From positions 34,323,120-34,387,119 of the forward strand of contig JAJLRJ010000003.1 of NCBI GenBank assembly GCA_024195265.1: a stretch of 64,000 nt of DNA, given 5' to 3'. The stretch is from Dendrophyllia cribrosa. Lineage: Eukaryota; Cnidaria; Anthozoa; Scleractinia; Dendrophylliidae. The stretch's first letter is position 1. Each line of letters opens with the position of its first letter. Under the pieces are notes generated by a model. It was not told the DNA's origin and did not search any database. It worked only from the letters and a program-made list of their open reading frames with translations. Positions 11,121-45,157 of this stretch are shown here, in pieces. The position numbers and the translations under genes were made by a program.

Positions 11121-12146
11121 TAGCCTGCGAATACAGCCGCCTCTCATCGCTCCCGGCCGCTAGGGGCGTTCGCGCGAGAGAGCGTCTGCGATTTACTTTG
11201 AGAAATTCCATACTGATGACGTAAATCACCCGTCGCTAATCTCGTATAATTATAATAATGTGCATGTGGTGAAATCAAATGAAATGAAAGGTGTTGACAG
11301 GCCCATCACAAATCCAACTAGCGCCTGGCGTGTTTGTTGTGACCTTTGTTCACTGGGTTTTGAGTGTAGTTTGATTTTTACAGTTTAGCCCTGATCAGTA
11401 TGTCTTTTAAAGATCTACCCCTTTTGTATGAAACAAGGGGAGGTTCTTTATAGATCCGTCTGAGCAAAGATTGTGATTCATTTGTCCATGAGGATCGAGG
11501 ATGTAGGGACACAGGGTTGTATTGTGTTACAAAGGATAACATTTCCCTGCGCGCAGTGGTTTATTATTTCTGTTTCCATCTTTGCCGTGAAAATATTGGC
11601 GAAAGAAACTGCCATTTTCGATCCCGGCCATTGCGGTGCCATGAGTCTAAAGGTAGTCTTTCCGCTAAAAGCAGACTGATGATGATAATTACGGGATTCT
11701 TCTTCCCATGTATCGCCGATAAATGTTCATTTATCCAAACGTGCACGAGTGGCGCCGTTTGAAATATCAGTGACTTGCCATATCCGGTCGGTAAATTGAC
11801 AAAAGTAGAAAAACCTCTTCACCGCAGATAAAACTATAAAAGCCTGAAACTGACTTGCTTGTAACGTCAAAACATTAAACATAGGATAAATAGATTGAAC
11901 GCAGAGTCGTACAGTTTCTAACAACAGACAAGATTAATCCTCGCAACTGGCGATTGAGTTACAACACTGCATAATTTAAAGCATAATTATGTAAAATTAT
12001 CAAGTTGGCCAATCAGCGCTCCTGTCTTGATGCGGGACAGATTTTCGTCATCAGTATGGAATTTCTCAAAGTAAATCGCAGACGCTCTCTCGCGCGAACG
12101 CCTCTTGCGGCCGGGAGCGATGAGAGGCGGCTGTATTCGCAGGCTA
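11121..12146. mobile_element. 1,026-bp terminal-inverted-repeat element with 9-bp target duplication
   Basis: The terminal repeats start TAGCCTGCGAATACAGCCGC and are about 105 bp long with only a few mismatches between the two ends (11121-11224 versus 12042-12146). The nonamer GATCCGAAA flanks both sides (11112-11120 and 12147-12155), a textbook target duplication. A 9-bp duplication with ~100-bp terminal repeats is typical of Mutator-like elements, although other superfamilies can also give 8-9 bp. Internal frames are short and show no DDE transposase, so this is non-autonomous. A lone end of the same family lies at 42932-42966. Confidence 0.85.
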
Positions 12147-12155
12147 GATCCGAAA

Positions 12156-12771
12156 GAGAAAAGTCCCCCCCGCTTCTCTCAGATTCCCTTCACCCTGAGA
12201 GGTACGAATTCCAAACCTCGTCCCCGGGGTTTTCTCCCCTTTTTCAAATTCAAAATTGCGGGTCGGGCCTCGGTTGACTAATTCCAAACCCGTCATTAAA
12301 AGTATGGGGCCCGAGCACTACGCGAAACAGCCTTCTAAACTCCACTTTGTGAGAAAAAGTATGAATTTTGAAACACCTGGCGCCCCATACCGTCTTGGAA
12401 AACTTGCTAAAACTCTGATTATGGTTTCTTCTCCGAGAATTCACTTGATATCTTCCCTTCGTTGTTTTATAAGCATTTCATTTGTGACAAAGCTTCTTAG
12501 GGGGTGTTTACATGACACCGGGGCGACTTTCGCGCCGGGGCGAGTTCACTCCGGTTCCCTCTTATGGCTCTACATTTGTCTACATGATACCACCACATTT
12601 GTGTTATTACGCGACCGTCTGCACATTACATTTAGACCGTACAAAAGTTCACAGAAACAACTTTTTCTCCGTCTACAATAACTAGTACGACTACTTTCCG
12701 AACAAAATACAGTTGTTGCTTGTCAAAAATTGCCCAAGAAACTGATTTGGAAATCAAAATTGCAAAAATAC
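12156..12771. other. Spacer with repeat debris
   Basis: Around 12215-12280 lies a partial copy of the CTCGTCCCC(A/G)GGG inverted-repeat family seen intact at 22856, 30990 and 35825. Around 12495-12600 is a GC-rich GTTTACATGACACCGG block of repeat character. No gene recognised. Confidence 0.4.
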
Positions 12772-12966
12772 ACAATAGGCTATTTGCACGATGACGTCAT
12801 TTGACTACAACTACCATAATTCATTTCGTTTTTCCTTTCTTATTCAAATTTTGTAATCTCAGTGCGGTTTAAATAACAATAGCCCTAATTTGCAATACAA
12901 AACAAAAAACTGATGGATTCGGGTAGTTGTAGTCAAATGACGTCATCGTGCAAATGGCCTATTGCA
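12772..12966. mobile_element. ~195-bp MITE-like hairpin
   Basis: Arms of about 42 bases (GGCTATTTGCACGATGACGT at 12778 and its inverse complement ending at about 12962) enclose a short spacer. The arms include the TGACGTCA octamer twice, once in each arm. No coding capacity. Confidence 0.7.
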
Positions 12967-13539
12967 AACATATTTGCATAAGGCGACGCGAGTGAAGATA
13001 GAACTATAAAATCTCTTTTCAATCTATGCAATGAATGAACAAACACATAAAAATGGACAACACAATCTTCTTTCGAAAAATTTTATTCAAATCTCCATTA
13101 GTTTATGTTTAAAAGCAAAACGCGTATCATTTATAGCGCATTGAGTTCGCCGAGCTGCCTTGGATGAAATTCAAGAAATCGATACAACTAAATTTAAGCA
13201 CGTTTTAAAAACAATTCTCCAAAACTACACAAGAACACAAAGAAAAATTCAATCACGGATTGATATCAACATAAATTCCCATCGAAAAATGTAATATGTG
13301 TTTTACCTTTAAGTCCCTCGCTTGCTTGGAAATTCTTTAAATCTCCGCTTCTTTGGTTGTGAAATCCGTAATGAAAACAAACATCTCGGATGTTGTGTGA
13401 CGTCATACGCGCATGTTTTGCGACGTCATACGCGCCCGCGAGTTGGCCTTGCGCGACAGACATACATGTCACGGAGGCGCGCCCGTGAAACATTCCGCTA
13501 GCCATGACCATGAAAAATGACGGGCATAGGTTTAGTTCT

Positions 13540-13590
13540 ATGAGTATGGGGCTCCGCGCGGGCCTTCGGCCCGCAGAGCTCCGCTATTAA
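13540..13590. repeat. GC-rich short hairpin module
   Basis: CGGGCCTTCGGCCCG forms a perfect stem with a TTCG loop and is followed by CAGAGCTCCGC. It has the look of a small dispersed repeat. No terminator function is claimed because this is eukaryotic DNA. Confidence 0.4.
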
Positions 13591-13915
13591 TTAGTTATTA
13601 CTGTCAAGCCTCCCGTAAGTGACCACTCGAAATGCAAAGCCAACAACAACAACAACGTTTATTGTACTGTAAATTACAAGAGCTGTATATAAAAGGTGGT
13701 CGCTTACGGGAAGTGGTCACTTACGAGAGAGGTGAGACCACAGGAGGTGTTAATTTTGAATCATGAATGCGTAGTAATTTCAATATACAAAGCGCCAATC
13801 ATCAGCGCAAAAAATTGTATTATATCGAAGTAATGATGCAAAGAACAAACCGGCTTGTACTGTAACATATAATTCAAAATGTGGGCGAGTGGTCGCTTAT
13901 TGGGGCTGAGGTTAA

Positions 13916-14098
13916 AGGCCCACCTTCACCCAAAATGCTGTGCGCGCCGTGATCTCTTTCTGTGCTGAATTTCGTGTAACACGAAATTTACGCTTGAATG
14001 CGTACGTGTAACCAATCAGATCATGAATATGAACAGTCGAGCATTTCGAAACAAAAACAAACGACCGCAACGTCCTTTGGGTGAAGGTGACCGGGCCT
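13916..14098. mobile_element. 183-bp TTAA-flanked MITE, copy 1
   Basis: The ends AGGCCCACCTTCACCCAAA and the inverse complement of the right end match, and TTAA sits exactly at both borders (13912-13915 and 14099-14102), as for piggyBac-type elements. A second copy with nearly the same interior lies at 62080-62254, so the borders are supported by two insertions. Confidence 0.85.
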
Positions 14099-14144
14099 TT
14101 AAAGAACAACAATGTTCAAATCATCAGCGTTGAAAGTGGTCGTG

Positions 14145-14505
14145 GCCGCTTACAAGAGGTGGCCGCTTACGAGAGGTGGTCGCTTACAAGAGGTGGTCGC
14201 TTACGACAGGTGGTCGCTTACGAGAGGTGGTCGCTTACAAGAGGTGGTCGCTTACAAGAGGTGGTCGCTTACGAGAGGTGGTCGCTTACCATAGGTGGTC
14301 GCTTACGAGAGGTGGTCGCTTACGAGAGGTGGTCGCTTAAAAGAGGTGGTCACTTAGGAGTGGTGGTCGCTTAGGAGAGGTGGTCGCTTACAAGAGGTGG
14401 TCGCTTAGGATAGGTGGTCGCTTCGGAGAGGTGGTCGCTTACGAGAGGTGGTCGCTTACGAGAGGTGGTCGCTTCGGAGAGGTGGTCGCTTACGAGAGGT
14501 TTCGG
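14145..14505. repeat. 17-bp minisatellite (GAGGTGGTCGCTTACGA)
   Basis: About 20 tandem units of 17 bp, with variants at the last three positions (ACGA, ACAA, AGGA, CGGA). Because 17 is not a multiple of three, all frames cycle through a 17-residue peptide period; the frames in it are not real proteins. Related single units occur at about 13700 (inverted pair), 13893 and 14970. Confidence 0.95.
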
Positions 14506-15049
14506 CTATACAGTACAGTAAACACCCAAATGGATTAAGAACACAGGCTGAAATTTGGCCAATAAAGCCCCGTTTTTATAAGAACAAGATCAGCATGAAA
14601 ATTGTAACATGTTCTTATAAAATGGAAAAAGTGTCATAATTACAAAACATGTAAGTTTATGTTTGCTGTCAGATAACTATATAACTCTATCAGCTGTCAA
14701 GCTGTCTTATTGATTGTGTTCATTTGTTAATATAATCAAATTACAGAATAATTATTTATTTTATTTTCCTAAAATATGCTAATTATACCTCTAGCAACAT
14801 GTTTTGGATAGTATTACTAAATAAAAATTTAAGAACATTTTGAGGCTGATTTGTCACTAAGCACCCGATAAATAAGAACTCAATCAGCCTGACCTCCGAA
14901 ATCGTGTGTTCTTATATGCAAGTGTTTACTGTAGTGTTTTGACTGGAAGAAATTTGGTATTCTGGAAAAGTGGTCGCTTAGGAGAGGTGTAAAGTGAGAG
15001 TTAAAGTGAGAACAGAAATTTTCACAACAAAGATTATGAGTGAAAAAGT
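14506..15049. other. AT-rich spacer
   Basis: No gene recognised. A single unit related to the 17-bp minisatellite lies near 14970. Confidence 0.4.
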
Positions 15050-15120
15050 GCCTCAGCCGGGAGTTGAACCCGGGTCTCCTGATGACCGGACAGATGCCTT
15101 AACCACTAGGCCACTGAGAC
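15050..15120 (-). tRNA. tRNA-like sequence, probably a SINE head or tRNA pseudogene
   Basis: On the minus strand a 71-nt cloverleaf can be drawn. The 7-bp acceptor GTCTCAG/CTGAGGC includes one wobble pair. The D stem is GCC/GGC with loop TAGTGGTTAA. The T stem is CCGGG/CCCGG with the canonical loop TTCAACT. The anticodon arm is poor: a T-T mismatch at the loop and C instead of U at position 33, so the loop CCGGTCA gives no trustworthy anticodon. The RNA polymerase III A and B boxes look good. A working tRNA is unlikely; a tRNA-derived SINE is more likely. Confidence 0.55.
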
Positions 15121-15146
15121 AACCATACTTACACAAACACAAACAA

Positions 15147-15448
15147 CACATTTGTGGCTTCATAGTGGAAAGCTCTTGGGAGACATTCACACAAATTCTC
15201 ACTTTAACTGTCTATGTATATATTTCAGAAATTGCTGTGAATCGCCTTCCTAACGAGAATAGGTTGGTGATCCAAAGATTATGAGGCAATTAGTTGTCCA
15301 TATCTCCCTTCCCACACTAATTTGTAATTTAATTTCCTTGGGGAGTGGACTGTGAATCGCTGAACGACTGGGTAAAGTGACGCGATCCTAATTGCAGAAT
15401 TTGTGTGAATGTCTCCCAAGAGCTTTCCACTATGAAGCCACAAATGTG
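15147..15448. repeat. Perfect 53-bp inverted repeat
   Basis: Bases 15147-15199 are the exact inverse complement of 15396-15448, with a 196-bp spacer. The spacer holds two copies of TGTGAATCGC. It lies next to the tRNA-like sequence, so the pair could be two SINE tails in opposite orientation. Confidence 0.85.
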
Positions 15449-15713
15449 ACAGCAACGATTTGTTTGCGTAATGTGCATTACTCGCGGGCAAACACTTACG
15501 TATTAAAAACAGCAACAGACAAATAGAACCCAAACAAGGTCCGTTCCGAAATATGCCCTCTATATTTTGAAGACAAATTTTTGGTGTGGAAATTGTTTAT
15601 CGATGAAGTTGCCTTGACAGCAACAATTTGTATGCGTAATGTACGTTACTCGAGAGCAAACATTTACGTAAAACAGCAACAAACAATAAAACCCAAATTT
15701 GTTTCGTTCAGTG
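15447..15713. repeat. Diverged direct repeat, ~95 bp, two copies
   Basis: 15447-15545 and 15618-15713 share ACAGCAACGATTTG/ACAGCAACAATTTG, the ATGCGTAATGT block, the CAAACA-TTACGTA block and ACAGCAACA-ACAA. The copies lie about 170 bases apart. Confidence 0.6.
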
Positions 15714-15968
15714 CTTGCAAAACGACGCCGATCACACCAAATCCCAAGTATCGTGGGCTCAAAATTTTCTCGCAGTGCATGCGTGCTTATTCTTGTACCC
15801 AGATCTAAAGCGATGCACAAAAGAAGATACGAAAACACGGAGAAGAAAAAGAAAATCGGAGGGCAAACCTGAACTCGTTGCCGTACCGGCACGAGTAATA
15901 CGATCAAAAGTCATGCCTGTTATAAGATCTATGCCAAGTGTACGCTACCTGTTCGCAGACAGGAAACG

Positions 15969-15974
15969 TTTATT
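15969..15974 (-). promoter_or_regulatory. Candidate poly(A) signal of the helicase gene
   Basis: AATAAA on the minus strand about 190 bases beyond the helicase stop codon at 16162-16164. Other A/T-rich signals further on cannot be excluded. Confidence 0.45.
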
Positions 15975-16161
15975 ATAGTTCTAGCACCTACATCTATTTC
16001 TACACACTCCTAGCATTGTAACACACTGGCTAGGAGTCGCCACAGAGGGCCTTTCTAAATGTATAAGAACAGAGAGTGTGTGGTTTCCACCATTACTTAA
16101 AAGTTCCGCAATCCTCCATTTTAGTCACGTTGAAATCACAAGGATTGGTATCAAAGCAAGT

Positions 16162-38966
<22,805 letters not shown>

Positions 38967-40680
38967 GTTAAAAATGTCTGTAAAGAAAATGACCAAAGTT
39001 AAAAAGCGTCGAACTTCGGCTATGTCTTTCACAGACAAAATTATTATATGCATTACTCTATCGACTTGAGCCTTTATTTTAGGAATAAGAGGATGTATTT
39101 AACAGCGTTACTAATCATGACATACCTGGCCCTGTTCGGTGAGACATTGCCCCTTAGGCCTGCTAATTCCGAACGTAAAGGGGGCCGCTACCTTTGGAAC
39201 TTTACGGTGTGTATTTGAAAATATAGTCCAGTTGTCGGATAAACCATGATCAGGAATGTATTGCAGTGCTGGAACTGAACAGTCGGTCATCGGACATTGT
39301 CCGACCAAAATCCGAAAATGGTGACCGAGCACAAAAATTACTTAGCTTTTGCCTTGAATGTCTTGTTAACTCATCGCGTACTTTAAATCCCAAAACTTTC
39401 GACAAGAACCACAGGACACCCAAGCATAATGTTTGCACATATTAATGATATAATGTAAGACATCGTATGGAATTTTGAACTGAACGTTTTAAGCAAGACA
39501 TAAAATCAAAAATTGCTGAATGAAATCGATGAAACACTTATCGATAAGTGCTACGTTCTATATTTACACAAATTTTCTACGCTATTTGAGCGATTATTAG
39601 TCCATCTACCTTACCTTGTATTATACACCAAATTGAAGAAACGTTGTCGGGTGAAAAGCATAAACCATGAATGACGCGACCCAAAGGTTTACTGGGAAGT
39701 TGGATAAATTAATCTTCGTGTCTGTGACAGAATACACATTATATTAAAACATGATGCATAAATCATGCGCTAAAATGTCTCAAACAAAGAAAACATCTTG
39801 ATTATCAAGAAATGGAGTATTACTAAGCTTGCCAATGCTGCCTACCCATAATCCCATTCGGTCTCATCGTTCATGGTTAATACCTTTCAAGGGTCAACGT
39901 TTCTTCAATTAGGTGTATAACTAAACTGAAAGGAAGAAGAGTTCGGCAGCTTTCGGCGATCGACACGTGTCCAAAAATGGCTCATTTTCCGTACAAAAAT
40001 AGGTGCTGCTCCCATTCTGACTGTTCGTCCTCACAATAGAATATTAAATTGCCTTTCTCCGAACAAATTGGACGTCCCTTGTTATTATGACGAATAAGCC
40101 GCTCCACAAAATCACGTAGCACTTCAAAATAGGTCATAAATTTGAGCGAAGGCTTATTTCCGACCCTAAATTTAGTGCACCGCTTTTAATTGAAAGACTG
40201 CTGATGTCAGTATCTCTCTTTCCTTTTATATATTTGAGTAACCCGATTTTTCAATAGTTTTTCAACGTTTATCAACGCTGTATTAAATCCGCAACACAGC
40301 AATTAAAGTTTTATATTCAATAATATATGTTGTCGCGACATTTCCTGTCACGTTTCTGTCAATTTCCCAGAATTATTATTTTTTACATTCTAGAAGAAAA
40401 GCAATGTTTTTCTATCGTTGGTCATACAGAGAATCACAGTGTTGTACATATATTGCCTGACGGAAAATATTTACCGAAAAGTGAAAAGTGAAGAAATATA
40501 AAGCGAACCGTTTTTTGAAAACACTGTTTTCCAATGTAATGACTATGTAATACAGATTGAAAATTTTGGTTTTCTGGTTGAGAATTATAAAGGTAAACTC
40601 CACGGTTTATATCTTGACTGTACAAACGCTTTTCAGTCTCAGGAATGCATAAAAAGGTATTTTAGAGGGTAACATCAGGC

Positions 40681-40760
40681 AATTTTCCGGAGGGCCATAC
40701 CCCCGGACCCCCTAGACGCTCGAGCCTATGGCGCTCGTATCACGCCTTCGGCGTAAAACT
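40681..40760. repeat. Dispersed GC-rich module
   Basis: CCCCCGGACCCCCTAGACGC and GGCGCTCG-CGCCTTCGGCG words match the module inside the element at 8069-9690 and the one at 45650-45705. Confidence 0.5.
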
Positions 40761-42227
40761 TAATCTCTCACTGACTTTGTGCGTACTGCTGAAAATTGCC
40801 TTGGTACGCCCCTGAGATTCAACTTAAAACTTGATCCACAATAAAAAGAGACATAAGATTCTATAAACTGCATTCAAAAATTGTATTCCACATTTTACCA
40901 GTTCTAATCTATTTACAGCTTAAGCAAGCTTAATCTTTATTGTTTATAGTTGTAAGGGAACATCAGTAAGGATATAATTTTCTCAATTACTTACTGCTTT
41001 GTACGACCACGATGACCACGATGATCTGTTCCGACTATTTCCCGGTCTTTTTTCTTTCAATAAGCACAAAATGGTTTAAAAATACAGCTACTACATGTAT
41101 GTGCTGTGTGGGATGGAAGCATGTGGAAGGACTGATCTAAACTGAAATGAAAAAATTAAAAGTCATTACACAGGACTACTCGCCCATAGTATGAAGTGCC
41201 ACGTTCGAACCTTCGACTTCAGTACCAATCAGTATGGTGTTCATTTGGCAATGACTGACAATATATATTCCGAAAGAAAGTAAAATTGGAAGTCGAAAAC
41301 ACTGTCTGATACTGAAACGTCAGACACCGGAGGGTTAAAACGATAAGCCTTATGGTGGAAAACGTTTTCTTGTTATACTTACGTACTGTTTAATATAATG
41401 CCGGGAGAGTTTTCTGAAAGGCCACTGAACACAGAACCGGTAAATTTTTAATAGTCTCAATTTTATGGGGATTCCCCCCAGCGCAAATGACGACATAGTT
41501 CCAAGAAACGAACATCGACATGAGACAAGGAAATTGAGTGCAAAAACGGCAAAATTTTACCAAATAACAGAATTCACATCTACAAAGCCTTTTTAAGGTA
41601 ATCTTTTTCAGGTTCAATTACCGATATATGCTTATATAGCTAGTCACAGCAACAAGAATGCCTGCCTCACGTATGAAAACGAAACTTGATTCCGCGAATC
41701 GTTCCCGAGAACATTCTCGGAAATCGTACCGGTGATGTATTTCTCGGAAAAAGAAGAAAGGTCCAAAGCTCGACAGAATTCAGTCGGTCATTTGTGCAAT
41801 TCGTGATCGGTAGTTAAGAATATAAGAAGCATCTTCAACGGGAAACATTCCGGCGTCTATAACCGGAAGGATGAATAAACACTACAATTTGTCTGCCGGC
41901 GGTGTTTTATACAATAGAACAATTTTGTAACGACCAAGGCTAATGTATGATCTGAAACTGCAGAGTTTCCCTGAATAATTGAATCAATTGAATATCTGTC
42001 TAAAAACTTACCTGAAATGCTGCCGATTACAAGAAGGCAAGGGAAAATATTAAGTTTGCACTTGTAGATCTAAGGTCGATGATGTAATTTTTCCAAAAAA
42101 GCAGCCTCGATATGAAAATTCAAGTTCCCGAATGTGAGACCTGTTGCTCATGCGCTGTTTGTATTGTCTGTGATATTTGTCTGGCCTTACCGATTTGGTC
42201 CGTTGTAAACCTTCTGATTTTACTGTG

Positions 42228-42311
42228 ATGTCAGGAGCAACTCGAAGGCAAAAGGGCGGATTGTTGTGTGTGGAAGCACAAATGTGGTTTTTACCAAGAA
42301 AAATAGCTGCG
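42228..42311 (+). CDS. Possible first coding exon, unidentified
   Basis: ATG at 42228 opens 28 codons (MSGATRRQKGGLLCVEA and onward) ending exactly at a strong donor GCG|GTAAGT. If real it would start a plus-strand gene divergent from the helicase. No continuation exon was recognised within the window, so this is weak. Confidence 0.15.
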
Positions 42312-42370
42312 GTAAGTCTTTCACTTCTTTAGTAATTTGCTGATAAGAGTTTTGGTAACTCAAACCTGGG

Positions 42371-42472
42371 GTCAATTCAATAAAACTTTCACAAGTGTAG
42401 CTGTTTTCAGCCTCTGAAACAATGGCTACACTTGTAAATTACAAGTGTAAAAGTTTTATTAAATTGGCCCTT
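42371..42472. mobile_element. ~100-bp hairpin MITE
   Basis: TCAATTCAATAAAACTTTCA and CAAGTGTAGC at the left are inverse to GCTACACTTG and AAAGTTTTATTAAATTGG at the right. Confidence 0.7.
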
Positions 42473-42931
42473 GGACACATAAATATTCCTTGTTTCCATC
42501 GAACTCCATGCAATACAATGCACACAGTGTACATGTCATTCAAAGTAATTACCGGTATCTCGAAATCTAGTATAGTCTTAGATATCCCATCTTTTCTGCC
42601 AAGAATGATTAAAATTCTTGCTTTCTACGCTGTTAGGGACCCCGGGGGGGGGTTGTTTTCTACAAAATCTAGTGTATGAAAATTGTACCCCCACAATAAA
42701 CTTTCAAACAAAAGTTAAACCTCCACTAAAAATTTACCCCCCCCCCCCCCACCTCACCCCCAATTCGTCAAATGAACTTGCTTTTATTGCTTTCCTTATG
42801 CTCCTATTTAAATTCCAGACCTTCAACAGTGCCATGTTTGCTTGGCACAAATTTGTTGAGTCACCACTGACCATTCAATATTGTCCTGTTATCCAGCAAG
42901 CTTGTTCCCAGGATCTCTCTTCTTCACGCCG

Positions 42932-42966
42932 CCGGAGGCAATGAGAGGCGGCTGTATTCGCAGGCT
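42932..42966. mobile_element. Solo end of the 9-bp-duplication element family
   Basis: GAGAGGCGGCTGTATTCGCA GGCTA is the terminal 25 bases of the element at 11121-12146; no second end nearby. Confidence 0.7.
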
Positions 42967-43207
42967 ACTAGTGGCTATTTTCTCATCAAAATGAGTATTC
43001 ATTTCAATTATATTTTATATAATATAATTATTAGATATTTTTAACATTTGATTTTTTAGATTGCTGTTATTTCAATAACTATTAAATAGATGTAGTTGCT
43101 CCCTTTTGTATGTCTTAAAATTTAACTCCCCATCACTTCTCGTGTAAGGTCAAAAATACCCCCCCCCCCCCCCCCCCAGGACGTAATAAACGATCGGTCC
43201 CTTATCG

Positions 43208-43490
43208 AGCGGTTTTCAATTTAGTGTTGTAAAACCAAAACCAAAGTAATCACTCTGACCAATCACAGCAGGCGCAGACAATCAAATGAACCAATCAGAA
43301 CTCGAAGCAAATACAGGTAGCTGGCGCCAAGCACGGGCAAATGCATGCGAGCAAATCATGATTGGTTTTGGTTTTACTTCTGATTGGTTGAGAAAATGGC
43401 GCGAGATTTTTTAGCCAATCACAAAGCGTAGCAATGCAAAACCAAAGCTATTACGAAATTACTTTCGATACTCAATTGAAAACTGCTCTA
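43208..43490. mobile_element. ~285-bp MITE (GAGCGGTTTTCAATT ends)
   Basis: AGCGGTTTTCAATTTAGTGT at the left and the inverse of CTCAATTGAAAACTGCT at the right. A poly-C tract lies just outside at 43159-43178. Inside are several CCAATCA words. Confidence 0.65.
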
Positions 43491-43639
43491 TCAGGTTGTA
43501 TTTAATCAGACTCCTGTGAGCCAACCAGTGAATAAGAAATGTAACGCAATATTGCGGTAAGCTTATGTTCTTATTCTGACACGGTTCGATATATTTTTTA
43601 AATTAAATGTAACAACTTTTGAAGAACGCAAAAAAAAAG

Positions 43640-43705
43640 GTTCATGGCGAGATTTGAACTCAAGCCATAATTCTGATTGCCATAACATGAACCATGCCAC
43701 GTTAT
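43640..43705 (-). tRNA. tRNA-like relic
   Basis: On the minus strand TGAGTTCAAATCTCGCCATG resembles a T arm with B box, and GTGGCATGGTTCATG a poor A box. No convincing cloverleaf. Confidence 0.3.
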
Positions 43706-44358
43706 TATTTCAACGTAGATATGCGGTATATCCATTTCAAGTCTGCAGCTCAGTTTTAATTTTGCAATAAAAGACTCCAAATGTGAAACATGGCTTCAAG
43801 CTTATTGTTGTTTATATTTGTTTACAACAAATTAGTTATTGTTATTGCTGTTCTTTTTATGCAATGCATTCGATAAGATTGCCAAATTTAGCTTTTTAAC
43901 ATGTAACACAATGTACGGTATTTTTAAATTTTAAACATGGCCTGATATCTTTTAAAATACTGTAATCGGCAATATGATGTGTGATGTTTTTAAAGGTCTA
44001 CATATTCTGTTCAGTAGAAAAACGCAAGGATATAATTTTCACTTAAGGAACAGATCAGATCCACTGACGACATGAAAATTGACCTTTAGAACATAACTGT
44101 GTCCAGTTCTCTCCCATTTCAAACAATGCGTATTTGTACTGTCACGCAAGACATGAAAGACATAAATTTGGTTTATTCATCAAAGGACTCCAAATGTGAA
44201 ATATATTTAAGCTTATTGTTCATATTATGTATTTGTTTTTTTTTTTTGCCTCCCTTACGCTTAAAAGCTCATAGTAAGTGTTAGTACTGAGATCGGTTTA
44301 CTTCCAAATATTTTATTTTGTTGTAAAATTGGTTGACATTTATTTATTTACCATTTAA

Positions 44359-45057
44359 GGTGGCTTACTACAGTTTTGAGGGACAATAAATTTCCTTATG
44401 TGCGCATGTCACGCAAGCAATACCACGCGAGCAAAAATCACGCAAGCGATGAATGTTAGTAATGTAATGTAGTAATGTATGCGCAAATACCGGTAAGTGA
44501 ATGGCCGTGGTGTATGCAGTAGTGCGCATGCTCAAAATGGAGATCGTACGGAATGTTTTTTGGTTGTGAATTTCTCAAAATCTAGGCGTACAACTTATGC
44601 TCAATTTTTGATATTTTTAATATACATCAACATCGATCTGCAGAACTTTTTTTTACAAAATCTGTAAGACAGATTTTAAAATATTTTTCAAAATTCCTAT
44701 TTTTGATATTTTCATTGATATGCGAAAAACTCTTTTACAGATTTTTGTTTCAACTTGTAAGAACGTTTACATGACTTGTATTTTTATCCAAAGTTTAAAT
44801 GGTAACATTTTGAGGTAGGGTCGTACAGGTAGTTTTTGAGCAAAACGTCCTCATAGAATTAGAACCCAGTCTTCTGACAATCACTCGGTCACTTGTTTTA
44901 AGCCACTTCTAACAAAAGGATGGTGAAATTATAAACACCATTGTCTTGTACGATGGTTTTGACTTTGTAACTGTTGCTTGTTTCCACAAATGGTCACCTG
45001 TGATCGATATTATCAAAGCACCTGTTGATCGACCCCCATAAACTGCAGTAAGCCACC
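44359..45057. mobile_element. 699-bp TTAA-flanked element (GGTGGCTTACTACAG ends)
   Basis: GGTGGCTTACTACAGTTTTG at the left is matched by the inverse of AACTGCAGTAAGCCACC at the right. TTAA lies at 44355-44358 and 45058-45061. The GGTGGCT start is shared with the palindrome element at 36826, so they may be related. No transposase frame. Confidence 0.8.
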
Positions 45058-45157
45058 TTAAGTCTTAGCTCAAATATGAGCATTTAGACTGTATTAATTA
45101 ATTTATTTATTAACTTACTAACTAACTGGCTACAAGTCAGTACTAGCATAGAAACTA

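Larger units (their letters stand above)
39060..42370. other. Upstream of the helicase gene; no firm gene
   Basis: This should hold the promoter and 5' UTR exon(s) of the minus-strand helicase gene. Donor-like sites on the minus strand (ATTTCAG|GTAAGT near 42012 and AAATCG|GTAAGG near 42190) are possible UTR exon ends but unproven. Near 40680-40750 lies a copy of the GC-rich module also seen in 8420-8500. Confidence 0.35.

Noticed and set aside
13540..13590. Rho-independent-like terminator
   Set aside because: GC hairpin with TTCG loop, but this is eukaryotic nuclear DNA.
14081..14639. Arg/Trp/Gly-rich periodic proteins
   Set aside because: Produced by the 17-bp minisatellite; period 17 in every frame.
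38967..39053. Start of the helicase at the upstream ATG 39053
   Set aside because: An acceptor (TTTCTTTACAG) lies between it and ATG 38966, so the upstream part is probably intronic.
42228..42311. Confident first exon of a new plus-strand gene
   Set aside because: Only 28 codons and a donor; no partner exon found. Listed at low confidence only.
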